A DNA stretch of 64,000 nt from Rhodococcoides fascians A25f (lineage in GTDB: Bacteria > Actinomycetota > Actinomycetes > Mycobacteriales > Mycobacteriaceae). Location of the stretch: NCBI RefSeq assembly GCF_000760935.2, contig NZ_CP049744.1, forward strand, positions 3,069,501-3,133,500, written 5' to 3'. The notes below the pieces were generated by a model. The model saw nothing but the letters and a program-made list of their open reading frames with translations. It searched no databases and was not told where the DNA came from. Shown in pieces: positions 27,772 to 36,547 of this stretch. Positions within the stretch are counted from its first letter, which is position 1, and each line of letters starts with the position of its first letter. A program made the position numbers and the translations under genes.

Positions 27772-28785
27772 TCAGCCGACTGCGGCGAAGCGGGACAACG
27801 CGAGCAGGCGAGAGGTCGCGCGCAGGTACTTCTTGCGGTAGCCGCCGGCCAACATCTCCTCGGTGAAGATCTCGTCGAGCTTGCCGCCCGAGGCCGTGAC
27901 GGGGATCCCCGCGTCGTACAGGCGGTCGGCGAGTACCACCAGGCGCAGGGCGATGGCCTGATCCGATGCCGGATGCACGTTCTTCAGGAACACCGCAGGA
28001 ACCCCGTCGAGCAATTTGCCGTAGCGCGAGGGGTGCAACGTGCTCAGATGTGCCAGCAGCTCGTCGAAATCGTCCAGGGTTGCGCCGTCGACGGTCTCGG
28101 CGCGCTCGACCAGCTCGGATTCGGACGTCGGCTCGGGGGCGGGAGGAAGGTCGCGGTGCCGGTAGTCGGGGCCGTCGACGCGGATGGACTCGAAGATCGA
28201 ACCGAGCTTCTTGATCTCCCGCATGAAGTCCTCGGCAGCGAAGCGGCCCTCGCCGAGCTGGCCGGGCAGAGTGTTGGACGTCGCGACGATGGACACTCCA
28301 CGCTGAGACAGCTCGGACAGCAGCCGCGAGACCAGCATCGTGTCGCCTGGATCGTCGAGCTCGAATTCATCGATGCACAGCACGCTGTGGCCCGAGAGTT
28401 CTTCGAGCGCCTTGTTGAAGCCGAGTGCGCCGACCACGTGGGTCAGCTCGACGAACGTGCCGAACGCCTTGGGCTCGGGAACGCTGTGGTAGATCGACGC
28501 CAGCAGGTGGGTCTTGCCGACGCCGAAGCCGCCGTCGAGGTACAGGCCAGCACCGGTGGCGGGGGTCTTCTTGCCGAAAAGTCCGCGCTTGCCCTTGCCA
28601 CGGATCTTTTGCACCTTGTTCGCGAATTCCTCGGCCTTCGCGACCGCAGCAGCCTGGGTCGGCTCTTTGGGGTCGGGAATGTACGAGGAAAAGCTGACGT
28701 CGTCGAACATTGCCGGCGGGACCATCTGCGCGATCAGCTGATCGGAGGGGACCACGGGATTTCGGTCGACAAGGCGTGCGGGCAT
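27772..28785 (-). CDS. zapE: Cell division ATPase ZapE (AFG1-like)
   Basis: A 337-residue AAA-type ATPase of the AFG1/ZapE family; in E. coli ZapE acts at the division ring, in mitochondria AFG1 handles damaged proteins. Walker A is GGFGVGKTHLLAS, Walker B is LCIDEFELDD, and the arginine-finger region LSQRGVSIVATSNTLP follows. ATG at 28785 (MPARLVDRNP) is preferred to an upstream in-frame codon at 28821 that would overlap the divergent reductase gene. Faces a RibD-like gene across a 34-base gap, as in mycobacteria. Confidence 0.92.
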   Translation of the reverse strand: MPARLVDRNPVVPSDQLIAQMVPPAMFDDVSFSSYIPDPKEPTQAAAVAKAEEFANKVQKIRGKGKRGLFGKKTPATGAGLYLDGGFGVGKTHLLASIYHSVPEPKAFGTFVELTHVVGALGFNKALEELSGHSVLCIDEFELDDPGDTMLVSRLLSELSQRGVSIVATSNTLPGQLGEGRFAAEDFMREIKKLGSIFESIRVDGPDYRHRDLPPAPEPTSESELVERAETVDGATLDDFDELLAHLSTLHPSRYGKLLDGVPAVFLKNVHPASDQAIALRLVVLADRLYDAGIPVTASGGKLDEIFTEEMLAGGYRKKYLRATSRLLALSRFAAVG

Positions 28786-28819
28786 TTGTCGAGCGTAACG
28801 ACGTGGTCTGATCTCTCTC

Positions 28820-29608
28820 ATGCAGCTTCTCGATATTGGGACCTACTTCACATCCGAGCAGACCGCAGAGTCCGTGTCCGCCGTCGGGTCCGTACTCGAC
28901 GACGATGCCGTCCGCGACCTGTACGCCTACCCGGCAGACCTGGGCCGACCGTGGATCCGCACCAACTTCGTCGCCAGCATCGACGGATCTGTCACCGCGA
29001 ACGGTAAGTCGGCGGGACTGGGAACCCCCGCAGACTCCCGATTGTTCGGCATTCTGCGAGAGCTGTGCGACGCCGTTCTCGTCGGGGCCGGAACCGCTCG
29101 CACCGAGAACTACGGCGGTGTCTCACTGTCCGCCGAAGCAAAGGCACGGCGGGTGGCGGGCGGATTGGCGCCGGTTCCGACGATCGTCGTGGTCACCGCC
29201 TCCGGTTCGATCGATGCCGGTTCTCGACTCCTCACCGACACCGAAGTGCAGCCGGTAGTGCTGACCTCGGCGGCGGCAGATACTGCGAAGGTGGCCGCGC
29301 TGCGTTCCGCGGGCGCAACAGTGATCGAGGTGTCCGGTGAATCGGTGTCGACCGAAGACATCGTCGAGACGCTGAGCAACCACGGATTTCGCCGCATCCT
29401 GTGCGAGGGCGGGCCAGGACTGTTCGGGCAACTCGCCTCGGACGGGGCGGCGGACGATCTGTGCCTGACGATCTCTCCGATGCTCGTCGCCGGAGAGGCG
29501 GGTCGCATCGCCCACTCCGCCGGTGCCTCCGACACACCGATGCAGCGAGCGCACGTTCTCGCCGACGCGGACGGGACGCTGCTCACCCGCTGGGTACGTC
29601 GTCCATGA
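28820..29608 (+). CDS. RibD C-terminal-domain reductase (pyrimidine/dihydrofolate reductase-like)
   Basis: A 262-residue NADPH-dependent reductase of the RibD/DHFR fold. Motifs are RPWIRTNFVASIDGSVTANG (start of the fold, substrate and cofactor strand), DAVLVGAGTARTENYG and RRILCEGGPGLFGQL. It lacks the deaminase half of riboflavin RibD. The mycobacterial protein at the same position is known to substitute for dihydrofolate reductase when overproduced, so either flavin or folate chemistry is possible. ATG at 28820, divergent from zapE. Confidence 0.88.
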   Translation: MQLLDIGTYFTSEQTAESVSAVGSVLDDDAVRDLYAYPADLGRPWIRTNFVASIDGSVTANGKSAGLGTPADSRLFGILRELCDAVLVGAGTARTENYGGVSLSAEAKARRVAGGLAPVPTIVVVTASGSIDAGSRLLTDTEVQPVVLTSAAADTAKVAALRSAGATVIEVSGESVSTEDIVETLSNHGFRRILCEGGPGLFGQLASDGAADDLCLTISPMLVAGEAGRIAHSAGASDTPMQRAHVLADADGTLLTRWVRRP

Positions 29609-29654
29609 GCACCGCGCGGTCCGGCATCGAACGAAAAGTCGATAGCCTCGCACG

Positions 29655-31217
29655 GTGACGCAGAAACGTACGTTGCTCGCCGCCGTCCTCGTCCTGGCCA
29701 CGATGTGCGCGGCCTGCGGCGCCGGGCCGTCGATCCGGCCCGATGTAGCGGTGGAGCAACGATCCCCCGGTCAGCCCGGCGAGCCGTCCGCAGAGGCTCC
29801 GCCGGAACCGGCTGCTCTCGCCGTGCCGACGACCGACCTCGACTGGGCCGACTGCACCGCCGCCACTCTCGGGACGTTCGGGCTCACCTCCACCACGCCC
29901 GGACTGACACTCGAGTGCGCGGAGTACGAGGCCGATGTCGATGCCAGCGGGCAGATGTTCGGCACGTTCGCCGTCGGCGCACTGCGCGCCCGGCTCGATG
30001 GAACGCCGGCCGACGCGGGGCCGCTGGTGTTCACCTCTGGCTCCGATCGATCCTCGATCGCCACACTGGCGACAATGGCAGCCGGTCCGCTCTCGACACT
30101 GCTGGAAGCTCACCCCATCGTCGCCGTGGATCGACGCGGGATCGGCCGCTCCACCGCTGTGGACTGCATCGACGCCCCTACCAAGACTGCAGTCGATGCG
30201 CTGGGACAGTTCACCAGATCCGACGCCGATACCGCCGACCGCGCAGTCGACGCAGGCCGAGACGCCACCATCGAGTGCACCGACACACTCCAGCCACAGG
30301 AACTCGCCTTCGGAACCACCTACGCCGCAGACGATCTCGACCGTCTGCGGCAGCTCTGGGGCATGAACCAGATCGGAGTGATCGGATCGGGGAACGGTGC
30401 GCTCACCGCGTTGGCCTACGCGGCGAAGTTCCCGGACAACATCTCGCGTCTGATTCTCGATTCGCCGCCCGGGGTCAACACCGATCAGATCACGCTGGCC
30501 GAGCAACGCACCCAGGGCAAGGAAGCCGCCTTCGCGGCGTTCGCACAACGATGCGTCGCGCTGAACTGCTCACTCGGGGCCGATCCGACGGCTGCTGTGG
30601 AGCAGCTGCTCCGACGCGCCGCCGGTGGCGAGTTCGCACCGCTGTCCACTCACGAAATTCTCGACGGCATCACCTTCGCGCTCGCATCGACTGCAGGGGA
30701 CGCGTCGTCCCGGGCCACCACCCTGTCCACGACCTTGTCCGCAGCGGCCGGCTCCGACACCGCAGCTCTGCTCGCTCTCGCCGAACGAGGTCGAAATGCC
30801 TACGGCACCGACGGGCAGTTCGTTTCCCGGTGCACGGACGGCCAGCAGTGGCCGTCTCCGCAGGGCGTGCGTGACCTGTCGTCGCAATGGACCGACCGCT
30901 ACCCGGTCTACGGCACCGACGCCGCCCTGACAGCGTTGCTGTGCTCCTCCTGGCCGACAGCACCGTCGATCCCCCTGCCCACCTCGTTGGACGTTCCGGT
31001 ACTGGTCCTGTCGAACGCGGGCGACCCGATCGTCGGCAACGGAGGCCTGTCCTCGGTCACCGGGCTGGTCGGGGCAACCGGTGCAGCAGTGGCGTCGGCG
31101 GCGTGGCAGGGCAGCGGACACCCGAGCCTCGGCGGATCACAGTGTCTGCAGAGCGCTGCGGTGAATTACGCGGCCAATACTTCGCTTCCCACCGACGGCA
31201 CCGTCTGTCCCGCCTGA
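29655..31217 (+). CDS. Lipoprotein with degenerate tripeptidyl-aminopeptidase-type hydrolase fold
   Basis: A 520-residue secreted protein; the signal peptide is followed by cysteines at 18 and 21 (MCAACGAG), one of which is probably lipidated. The fold matches the secreted alpha/beta hydrolases of the Streptomyces tripeptidyl aminopeptidase group: VAVDRRGIGRST early, AYAAKFPDNISRLILDSPPGV after the nucleophile strand, then VLVLSNAGDPIV and GSGHPSLGG near the end. Where the family has GxSxG, this protein has GSGNG, which puts Gly at the nucleophile position, and the oxyanion GGPGGSG motif is not seen. Activity is therefore doubtful. GTG at 29655. The neighbouring order matches a mycobacterial secreted protease-like gene before aftC. 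Confidence 0.8.
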   Translation: MTQKRTLLAAVLVLATMCAACGAGPSIRPDVAVEQRSPGQPGEPSAEAPPEPAALAVPTTDLDWADCTAATLGTFGLTSTTPGLTLECAEYEADVDASGQMFGTFAVGALRARLDGTPADAGPLVFTSGSDRSSIATLATMAAGPLSTLLEAHPIVAVDRRGIGRSTAVDCIDAPTKTAVDALGQFTRSDADTADRAVDAGRDATIECTDTLQPQELAFGTTYAADDLDRLRQLWGMNQIGVIGSGNGALTALAYAAKFPDNISRLILDSPPGVNTDQITLAEQRTQGKEAAFAAFAQRCVALNCSLGADPTAAVEQLLRRAAGGEFAPLSTHEILDGITFALASTAGDASSRATTLSTTLSAAAGSDTAALLALAERGRNAYGTDGQFVSRCTDGQQWPSPQGVRDLSSQWTDRYPVYGTDAALTALLCSSWPTAPSIPLPTSLDVPVLVLSNAGDPIVGNGGLSSVTGLVGATGAAVASAAWQGSGHPSLGGSQCLQSAAVNYAANTSLPTDGTVCPA

Positions 31218-31331
31218 TTCCTCGACCGGACTTCGGCGATCGATACCTGCCGGTAGGTTCCGTCGGTCGGCCCGCTGAACTTGCGGGGTGTCCTTTCTCT
31301 GGTGCGGCACCGGCTCGGGTACCGTTCGCGG

Positions 31332-32570
31332 GTGTCACTTAGCTTTCTGGAGCCGCGTTCAGGGCGGACGACCGCCGAGGTAATCAAGTACGCCCTGTGG
31401 CCCATCGCCATCATGACCGTGATCCAGCGGGTGGTCATCAAGGCGGTCAACGGTGATATCACCAACGACTTCAATCCCGTGTACAGCGCAGCTCTGGCGT
31501 TCCTGAATCGACAGCCGGTGTACACGGCGAATTTCGACTCCGTCGATCCGCACTACCTGTACCAACCGAGTGCGACGATGCTGCTCTCCCCCATAGCCAT
31601 CATCGACCCCGAGCGATCTCGCTGGCTGTTCATCATCGCCAGCACCATCGCAATTCTCGTGGCGCTGTACATCCTGCTGCGCATCTTCGGATTCCGGCTC
31701 GATTCGGTTGCCGCTCCCGCGCTGCTCCTCGCCGCATTCGTCAGCGAGACGGTGACGAACACGTTGGTGTTCACCAACTTCAACGGCTTCGTCCTCCTCG
31801 GCGAAGTAGCGTTCCTCGGGTTTCTACTCCAGCGCAAAGACCTGTCGGCCGGCGTTGCCATGGGTCTGACTCTGGCGATCAAGCCGATGCTCGCGCCGCT
31901 ACTGCTGCTTCCGCTGATGACGCGTCAGTGGAAGGTCTTCATCACCTCGATCGCAATCCCAGTTGTCATGATGGCCATCGCCTGGCCGCTGTCGGTCGAC
32001 CCGATGAACTTCATCGACCGGACGCTCCCGTACCTGTTGCAGACCCGCGACTACTTCAACAGTGCTGTTGTCGGCAACGGTCGCTACTACGGTGTTCCCG
32101 AACTGCTCACCCTCGGCATCCGCGCGGTGCTGGGAATCATGGTTCTGGTGTCGCTGTGGCTGCTGTACCGATACTGCCGCGAGGACCGTCTGTTCTTCTT
32201 TGCGACCACCTCGGGATTGATCCTCACCGCGCACTGGTTGCTGGGCTCACTGGGACAGATGTACTACTCGATGATGCTGTTCCCGCTGCTCATGACTGTG
32301 GTGCTGAAGAACTCGCTACTCCGCAACTGGCCCGCCTGGCTCGCGATCTACGGGTTCATGAACTACGACCGATGGCTGTCCGGGCGCTGGATCGAAACGG
32401 GCCGTGCCCTCGATTACCTCCGAACCACGTTCGGGTGGGCGCTGCTGATCGTCGTCATCTTCGGTGTTCTCGTCGGACGCTATTTCGCCGCCCGAAGCGA
32501 AGGACGACTGGACGACGGAATCGAACCGAACTACCTGCTGCCGAGCGCGCCACCAGCGAAAACGGCATAG
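31332..32570 (+). CDS. aftC: Alpha-(1->3)-arabinofuranosyltransferase AftC-like, membrane GT-C
   Basis: Adds branching arabinofuranose from decaprenyl-phospho-arabinose to arabinan in the cell envelope. The 412-residue polytopic protein (about ten membrane segments) has the GT-C acidic motif in the first loop, ITNDFNPVYSAALAFL, then VDPHYLYQPSATMLLSP and SETVTNTLVFTNFNGFVLL, all typical of the AftC group. GTG at 31332 is my choice; a TTG at 31281 would add 17 residues. It lies between the secreted hydrolase-like gene and msrB, as in mycobacteria, supporting AftC over other DUF2029 enzymes. Confidence 0.88.
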   Translation: MSLSFLEPRSGRTTAEVIKYALWPIAIMTVIQRVVIKAVNGDITNDFNPVYSAALAFLNRQPVYTANFDSVDPHYLYQPSATMLLSPIAIIDPERSRWLFIIASTIAILVALYILLRIFGFRLDSVAAPALLLAAFVSETVTNTLVFTNFNGFVLLGEVAFLGFLLQRKDLSAGVAMGLTLAIKPMLAPLLLLPLMTRQWKVFITSIAIPVVMMAIAWPLSVDPMNFIDRTLPYLLQTRDYFNSAVVGNGRYYGVPELLTLGIRAVLGIMVLVSLWLLYRYCREDRLFFFATTSGLILTAHWLLGSLGQMYYSMMLFPLLMTVVLKNSLLRNWPAWLAIYGFMNYDRWLSGRWIETGRALDYLRTTFGWALLIVVIFGVLVGRYFAARSEGRLDDGIEPNYLLPSAPPAKTA

Positions 32571-32597
32571 CCCGACAAATCGTATTAGCGTGAGAGC

Positions 32598-33026
32598 ATG
32601 AGTTCAGCAACCGACAACAACTCCGCTCCCGCCGTCCAGCTCACCGACGCACAGTGGCGCGAGAAGCTGACCCCCGAGGAGTACGCGGTGCTCCGCCAAG
32701 CAGGCACCGAACGCCCGGGCGTCGGCGAGTACACCGATACCACCACCGAAGGCATCTACGAATGCCGGGCCTGCGGAGCCGAATTGTTCCGCAGCACCGA
32801 GAAGTTCGAATCCCACTGCGGCTGGCCGTCGTTCTTCGACCCGGCCGACAGCGACGCCGTGCTCCTGAAAGAGGACACCACGCTGGGAATGCGCCGAGTC
32901 GAGGTCGTCTGCCGCAACTGCCACAGTCACCTCGGCCACGTGTTCGAGGGCGAGGGCTACCCCACGCCGACCGACCAGCGGTACTGCATCAACTCGATTT
33001 CGTTGACGCTCAAGCCTGCATCCTGA
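32598..33026 (+). CDS. msrB: Peptide-methionine (R)-S-oxide reductase MsrB
   Basis: Repairs methionine-R-sulfoxide in proteins with thioredoxin as reductant. The 142-residue sequence has the zinc cysteines in ECRACG and VCRNCHSHLGH and the catalytic cysteine in RYCINSISL near the C-terminus, with HCGWPSFFDP between. ATG at 32598. Followed 28 bases later by maoC on the same strand. A molybdopterin sulfoxide-reductase-like gene converges from the other side. Confidence 0.97.
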   Translation: MSSATDNNSAPAVQLTDAQWREKLTPEEYAVLRQAGTERPGVGEYTDTTTEGIYECRACGAELFRSTEKFESHCGWPSFFDPADSDAVLLKEDTTLGMRRVEVVCRNCHSHLGHVFEGEGYPTPTDQRYCINSISLTLKPAS

Positions 33027-33054
33027 TCGGCGCTGCTTCATCCATACTGTGAAC

Positions 33055-33513
33055 ATGCGCACTTTCACCTCACCAGAGCAGATCAAAGCGGCCGTCGGCG
33101 AAGACCTCGGCACCAGTGACTGGCTGCAGATCACCCAGGAACGGGTCAACACCTTCGCCGACGCCACCGGCGATCACCAGTGGATTCACGTGGATGTCGA
33201 GCGGGCGAAGAAGGAAAGCCCGTTCGGCGCGCCGATCGCACACGGATTCCTGAGCCTGTCCCTGGTATCGATGCTCAACTGGCAGATCTACACCATCGAG
33301 AACACCAAGCTCGGAATCAACTACGGCTCCAACAAGGTTCGCTTCATCAACCCGGTGAAGGTCGGCGCCCACGTGCGCCTGCAGACCACCCTCGTCTCCG
33401 TCGAAGAGGTATCCGGCGGAGCACTACAGATGGTGACAGCGGGAACGTTGCAGATCGAGGGCGAGGACAAGCCGGCGCTGGTCGCCGAGATCATCTCTCG
33501 GGTCGTGTTCTGA
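33055..33513 (+). CDS. MaoC-family (R)-enoyl-CoA hydratase
   Basis: A 152-residue single hot-dog-fold hydratase. The hydratase 2 motif is complete: FADATGDHQWIHVDVERA followed by GAPIAHGFLSLSLV, with the catalytic Asp and His in the usual spacing. INYGSNKVRFINPVKVG is also typical. ATG at 33055 is preferred over the GTG two codons upstream. Its last 23 bases overlap the 3' end of the convergent molybdoenzyme gene. Acts on enoyl-CoA esters; the exact chain length cannot be told. Confidence 0.92.
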   Translation: MRTFTSPEQIKAAVGEDLGTSDWLQITQERVNTFADATGDHQWIHVDVERAKKESPFGAPIAHGFLSLSLVSMLNWQIYTIENTKLGINYGSNKVRFINPVKVGAHVRLQTTLVSVEEVSGGALQMVTAGTLQIEGEDKPALVAEIISRVVF

Positions 33514-35812
33514 CCTCTGATCGAACAGGTGGATCGAACGCTGTGATCGGCGGCAGCGCTTCGTCGTAGCGTTCGATCTCCACCAGCACATGCTGTCCAG
33601 TGCATCCACGCGACAGCGAGGACGCCCCGTCGTCCGCGGTGAGTACGTTCACGCTGCCGTGCTTGCACATCGAGCCGGGATCAGCCGAATCGAGCGGGTC
33701 GTACCAGGCACCCGTGGACAGCTGGACCACCGTTTCCAGCATCGCGTCGTCGACAACGACACCGGCCAGGCACGAGCCACGGTCGTTGAACACCCGCACG
33801 ACATCGGCGTCCGACACTCCCCTGGCCGCGGCCGCGGACGGGTGCATTCGTATCGGCTCTCGGCCCTGAATCTTCGAGTGTCGGCTCACCGCACCGTGAT
33901 CGAGCTGACTGTGCAGCCTGGTGCGTGGCTGATTGGCGATCAGGTGCAACGGGAACTGCTGGGCGCGTGGCCCGCCGAGCCACTCCTGCGGCTCGAACCA
34001 CATCGGATGCCCTCGGCAGTCGTCGTAGTCGAAGCTCGCAACCGTTGCCGAGAAGATCTCGATCTTGCCGCTCGGGGTGCGCAGGGCGTTCCCGACCGGG
34101 TCGGTTCGAAAGTCGTGGAGGAACGTCAGATCGTCCTCGGTCTGCATCCGAAACGACCCCTCGCGCCGGAAGGCCTCGAACTCCGGAGTATCGACGCCCC
34201 CGGCGCGTAGATATCCGCGCCATTGCCCGTACAGATGCTCCAGCCATTGCTGCGAGCTACGTCCCTCGGTGAACTGCTCGCCCACACCGAGTTTGGTCGC
34301 CAGCTCGGCGAAGGTGTCGTAGTCGTCGCGCGAATCCGCGTAGCGGGCCGCGGCCGGCTCCATCGCGACGAGCAACGGATCGTTGCGCGTACAGCTCAGG
34401 TCCGACCGTTCCAGTGACGTCGTCGACGGGACGACGATGTCGGCGTGCTTGGCCATCGGTGTCCAGTAGGGATCGTGCACCACGACGGTGTCGGGTCTAC
34501 CGAGGGCGCGACGAAGCCGTCCGAGATCCTGGTGGTGGTGGAACGGATTGCCGCCGGCCCAGTAGACGACCTTGATGTCCGGGTACGTCAATCGCTGACC
34601 GTCGTAATCGAATTCGCCACCGGGATCGAGCAACATGTCCGAGACCGCAGCCACCGGAATCAGATCGGGCACCGGATTGATTCCCTGCGGCAGGGTCGGT
34701 AACGGATACGGCACCGGGGCCAGACCGGGCTCGTTCATCGAGCCGTAGCCGTGTCCGAATCCCCCGCCGGGCACGCCGATCTGACCCAACATCGATGCCA
34801 GCGTGATGCCCATCCACGGGGCCTGCTCGCCGTGCTGCGTCCGTTGCAGTGACCACGTGACGGTGACCATCGTGCGTTTCGACGCCATCTCCCGCGCGAG
34901 CTCCGCGATGTCCGCGGCCTCGATGCCGCAGATCGTCGACGCCCACTGCGGGGTCTTGGGTGTGCCGTCCGAAACGCCGAGCAGGTACCGCTCGAACTCC
35001 GGATAGCCCTCGCAGTACGTGTCGAGAAAGGCTGTGTCGTGCAACTTTTCGTCGGCGAGCACGAATGCGAGAGCCAACATCATCGCCACGTCGGTTCCGG
35101 GTCGCGGCGCGATCCATCGAGCGTCGCCGTTCATGTCGTTGCGCAGCGGACTGACCGAGACGATCTGTCCGCCGCGAGCACGCAACGCGTCGAGCGAATC
35201 GACCGTCGGATGGTCCGACGTACCGCCGTGATTGATACCGGTGTTCTTCACCGGAACGCCGCCGAAGGCCACGAGCAGTTCGGTGTGTGCGGCGATCACG
35301 TTCCAGGACGTGGAGCGCGAGAACATCTTCCAGTGCGCACCGAGTACGTGCGGCATGATGACACCGGTTGCACCCAGTGAGTAGCTGTGCACCGATCGGG
35401 TGTAACCGCCGATGCAGTTGAGGAATCGATGCACCTGACTCTGCGCGTGATGGAAGCGTCCGGCACTCGCCCACCCGTACGAGCCGCCGTAGATGGCGCT
35501 GTTGCCGTATGTGCCGACAACTCTGCGCAATTCGTTGGACAGCAGGTCGGTCAACTCGTCCCACGACACCTCGACGAACTCGTCGCTGCCACGGTCGTCG
35601 GTCGGCCCCGGGCCGCGCTCGAGCCAGCCTCTGCGTACCGCGGGTGAGGTAACGCGCGATCGATGTGTCACCGACCCGACGAGGTTGCCCAACACCGGGG
35701 AAGGATTGCTGTCCGAGATCTCGGGATGAACAGCGGTGACATCGCGTCCGTCCGACTCGGCACGAAACATGCCCCAGTGGCCCATGTGCTGGACGCCGGC
35801 CACTCCGGTCAT
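33491..35812 (-). CDS. Molybdopterin oxidoreductase, biotin/Met-sulfoxide or TMAO reductase type
   Basis: A 773-residue bis-MGD molybdenum enzyme of the DMSO-reductase family, closest in look to BisC/TorA: HWGMFRAESDGR at the start, YGGSYGWASAGRFHHAQ, SVHSYSLGATGVIMPHVLG (Ser ligand region), WNVIAAHTELLVAFGGVP, GFGHGYGSMNEPG and, in the C-terminal MGD-binding domain, HLIANQPRTRLHSQLDHG. No twin-arginine signal or iron-sulfur cysteine cluster is seen at the N-terminus, so a cytoplasmic enzyme like BisC is favoured over periplasmic TorA. ATG at 35812 lies in a 17-base tandem repeat; MGHWGM nine codons later is an alternative. Needs molybdenum cofactor genes elsewhere. Confidence 0.88.
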   Translation of the reverse strand: MTGVAGVQHMGHWGMFRAESDGRDVTAVHPEISDSNPSPVLGNLVGSVTHRSRVTSPAVRRGWLERGPGPTDDRGSDEFVEVSWDELTDLLSNELRRVVGTYGNSAIYGGSYGWASAGRFHHAQSQVHRFLNCIGGYTRSVHSYSLGATGVIMPHVLGAHWKMFSRSTSWNVIAAHTELLVAFGGVPVKNTGINHGGTSDHPTVDSLDALRARGGQIVSVSPLRNDMNGDARWIAPRPGTDVAMMLALAFVLADEKLHDTAFLDTYCEGYPEFERYLLGVSDGTPKTPQWASTICGIEAADIAELAREMASKRTMVTVTWSLQRTQHGEQAPWMGITLASMLGQIGVPGGGFGHGYGSMNEPGLAPVPYPLPTLPQGINPVPDLIPVAAVSDMLLDPGGEFDYDGQRLTYPDIKVVYWAGGNPFHHHQDLGRLRRALGRPDTVVVHDPYWTPMAKHADIVVPSTTSLERSDLSCTRNDPLLVAMEPAAARYADSRDDYDTFAELATKLGVGEQFTEGRSSQQWLEHLYGQWRGYLRAGGVDTPEFEAFRREGSFRMQTEDDLTFLHDFRTDPVGNALRTPSGKIEIFSATVASFDYDDCRGHPMWFEPQEWLGGPRAQQFPLHLIANQPRTRLHSQLDHGAVSRHSKIQGREPIRMHPSAAAARGVSDADVVRVFNDRGSCLAGVVVDDAMLETVVQLSTGAWYDPLDSADPGSMCKHGSVNVLTADDGASSLSRGCTGQHVLVEIERYDEALPPITAFDPPVRSEVRTRPER

Positions 35813-35851
35813 CGAACTACCCCGGTCATCGAACTACCCCGGTCATCGAAT
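35805..35851. repeat. 17-bp tandem repeat between HAD and molybdoenzyme genes
   Basis: CCGGTCATCGAACTACC occurs twice in direct succession (35805-35821, 35822-35838), followed by a partial third copy. Each copy carries an ATGA on the minus strand; the third holds the HAD stop, the first the proposed molybdoenzyme ATG. Because 17 is not a multiple of three, the copies are in different frames. Confidence 0.85.
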
Positions 35852-36547
35852 TCCGAACGCGCTCAACGCTGCCAGCAGTGCATCCGGACGCTCGACCGTC
35901 GGTACGGGATCGACGAGCGCGAAGCTGCACCCGATCTCTCTCGCCGCACCGTCGGCCTCGGCGCTGTCGCCCACCATCAACGTCACCGAAGGGTCGACAC
36001 CCAAGCTCGCGACTGCGTGCCGGAAGATCTCGGGCTGCGGTTTGACGTGACCTACCTCGAACGAGAGCACGAACTCGTCGACGTACCGATCGAGACCTCG
36101 ATCGACGAACGCAGGACGGATGTCGAAGGCGATGTTGCTCAGCACACCGACCCGAATCGACTCGGCAGCAAGCTTTTTCAGGACCGACTCGGTGTCCGGG
36201 TACGGGGTCCACGAATCGGCATCGATCACCCGCCCGTAGACCGATTCTGCGTGCGCGGGATCGGTGACACCGGACTGCGCGAGCACGTGCAGATAGGCCT
36301 GCCGGTGCAGTGCCGGATCGAGGTCTCGGTTTCGCCAGGCATGACGCGTTGCATCGTCGAACTCGACCGTCTCGCCTACCGGCGCGGTCATACGCCGCAT
36401 CAGTTCCGCGGCTCCGGCACCGTCGACCGGGGTTCCGTCTGCGTCATGGATGCCGTCGAACCAGGTGGGATCCTCCTCGAGCCTGAACAGCGTGCCCGAG
36501 AAGTCGAACAGAACGGCCTCGATCGTCGATGTGCCCGTCGTGGTCAC
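35843..36547 (-). CDS. HAD-superfamily hydrolase
   Basis: A 234-residue phosphatase-like protein. HAD motif I is LFDFSGTLF (a Ser in place of the usual Gly/second Asp position, so DxSGT), motif II is LSNIAFD (GVLSN), and motif IV is [17 protein letters not shown], with [15 protein letters not shown] before it (Lys). GTG at 36547 overlaps the hemQ stop (GTGA), placing it as the last gene of hemE-cgoX-hemQ-HAD. A heme-related role is suggested only by that coupling. Confidence 0.88.
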   Translation of the reverse strand: MTTTGTSTIEAVLFDFSGTLFRLEEDPTWFDGIHDADGTPVDGAGAAELMRRMTAPVGETVEFDDATRHAWRNRDLDPALHRQAYLHVLAQSGVTDPAHAESVYGRVIDADSWTPYPDTESVLKKLAAESIRVGVLSNIAFDIRPAFVDRGLDRYVDEFVLSFEVGHVKPQPEIFRHAVASLGVDPSVTLMVGDSAEADGAAREIGCSFALVDPVPTVERPDALLAALSAFGIR

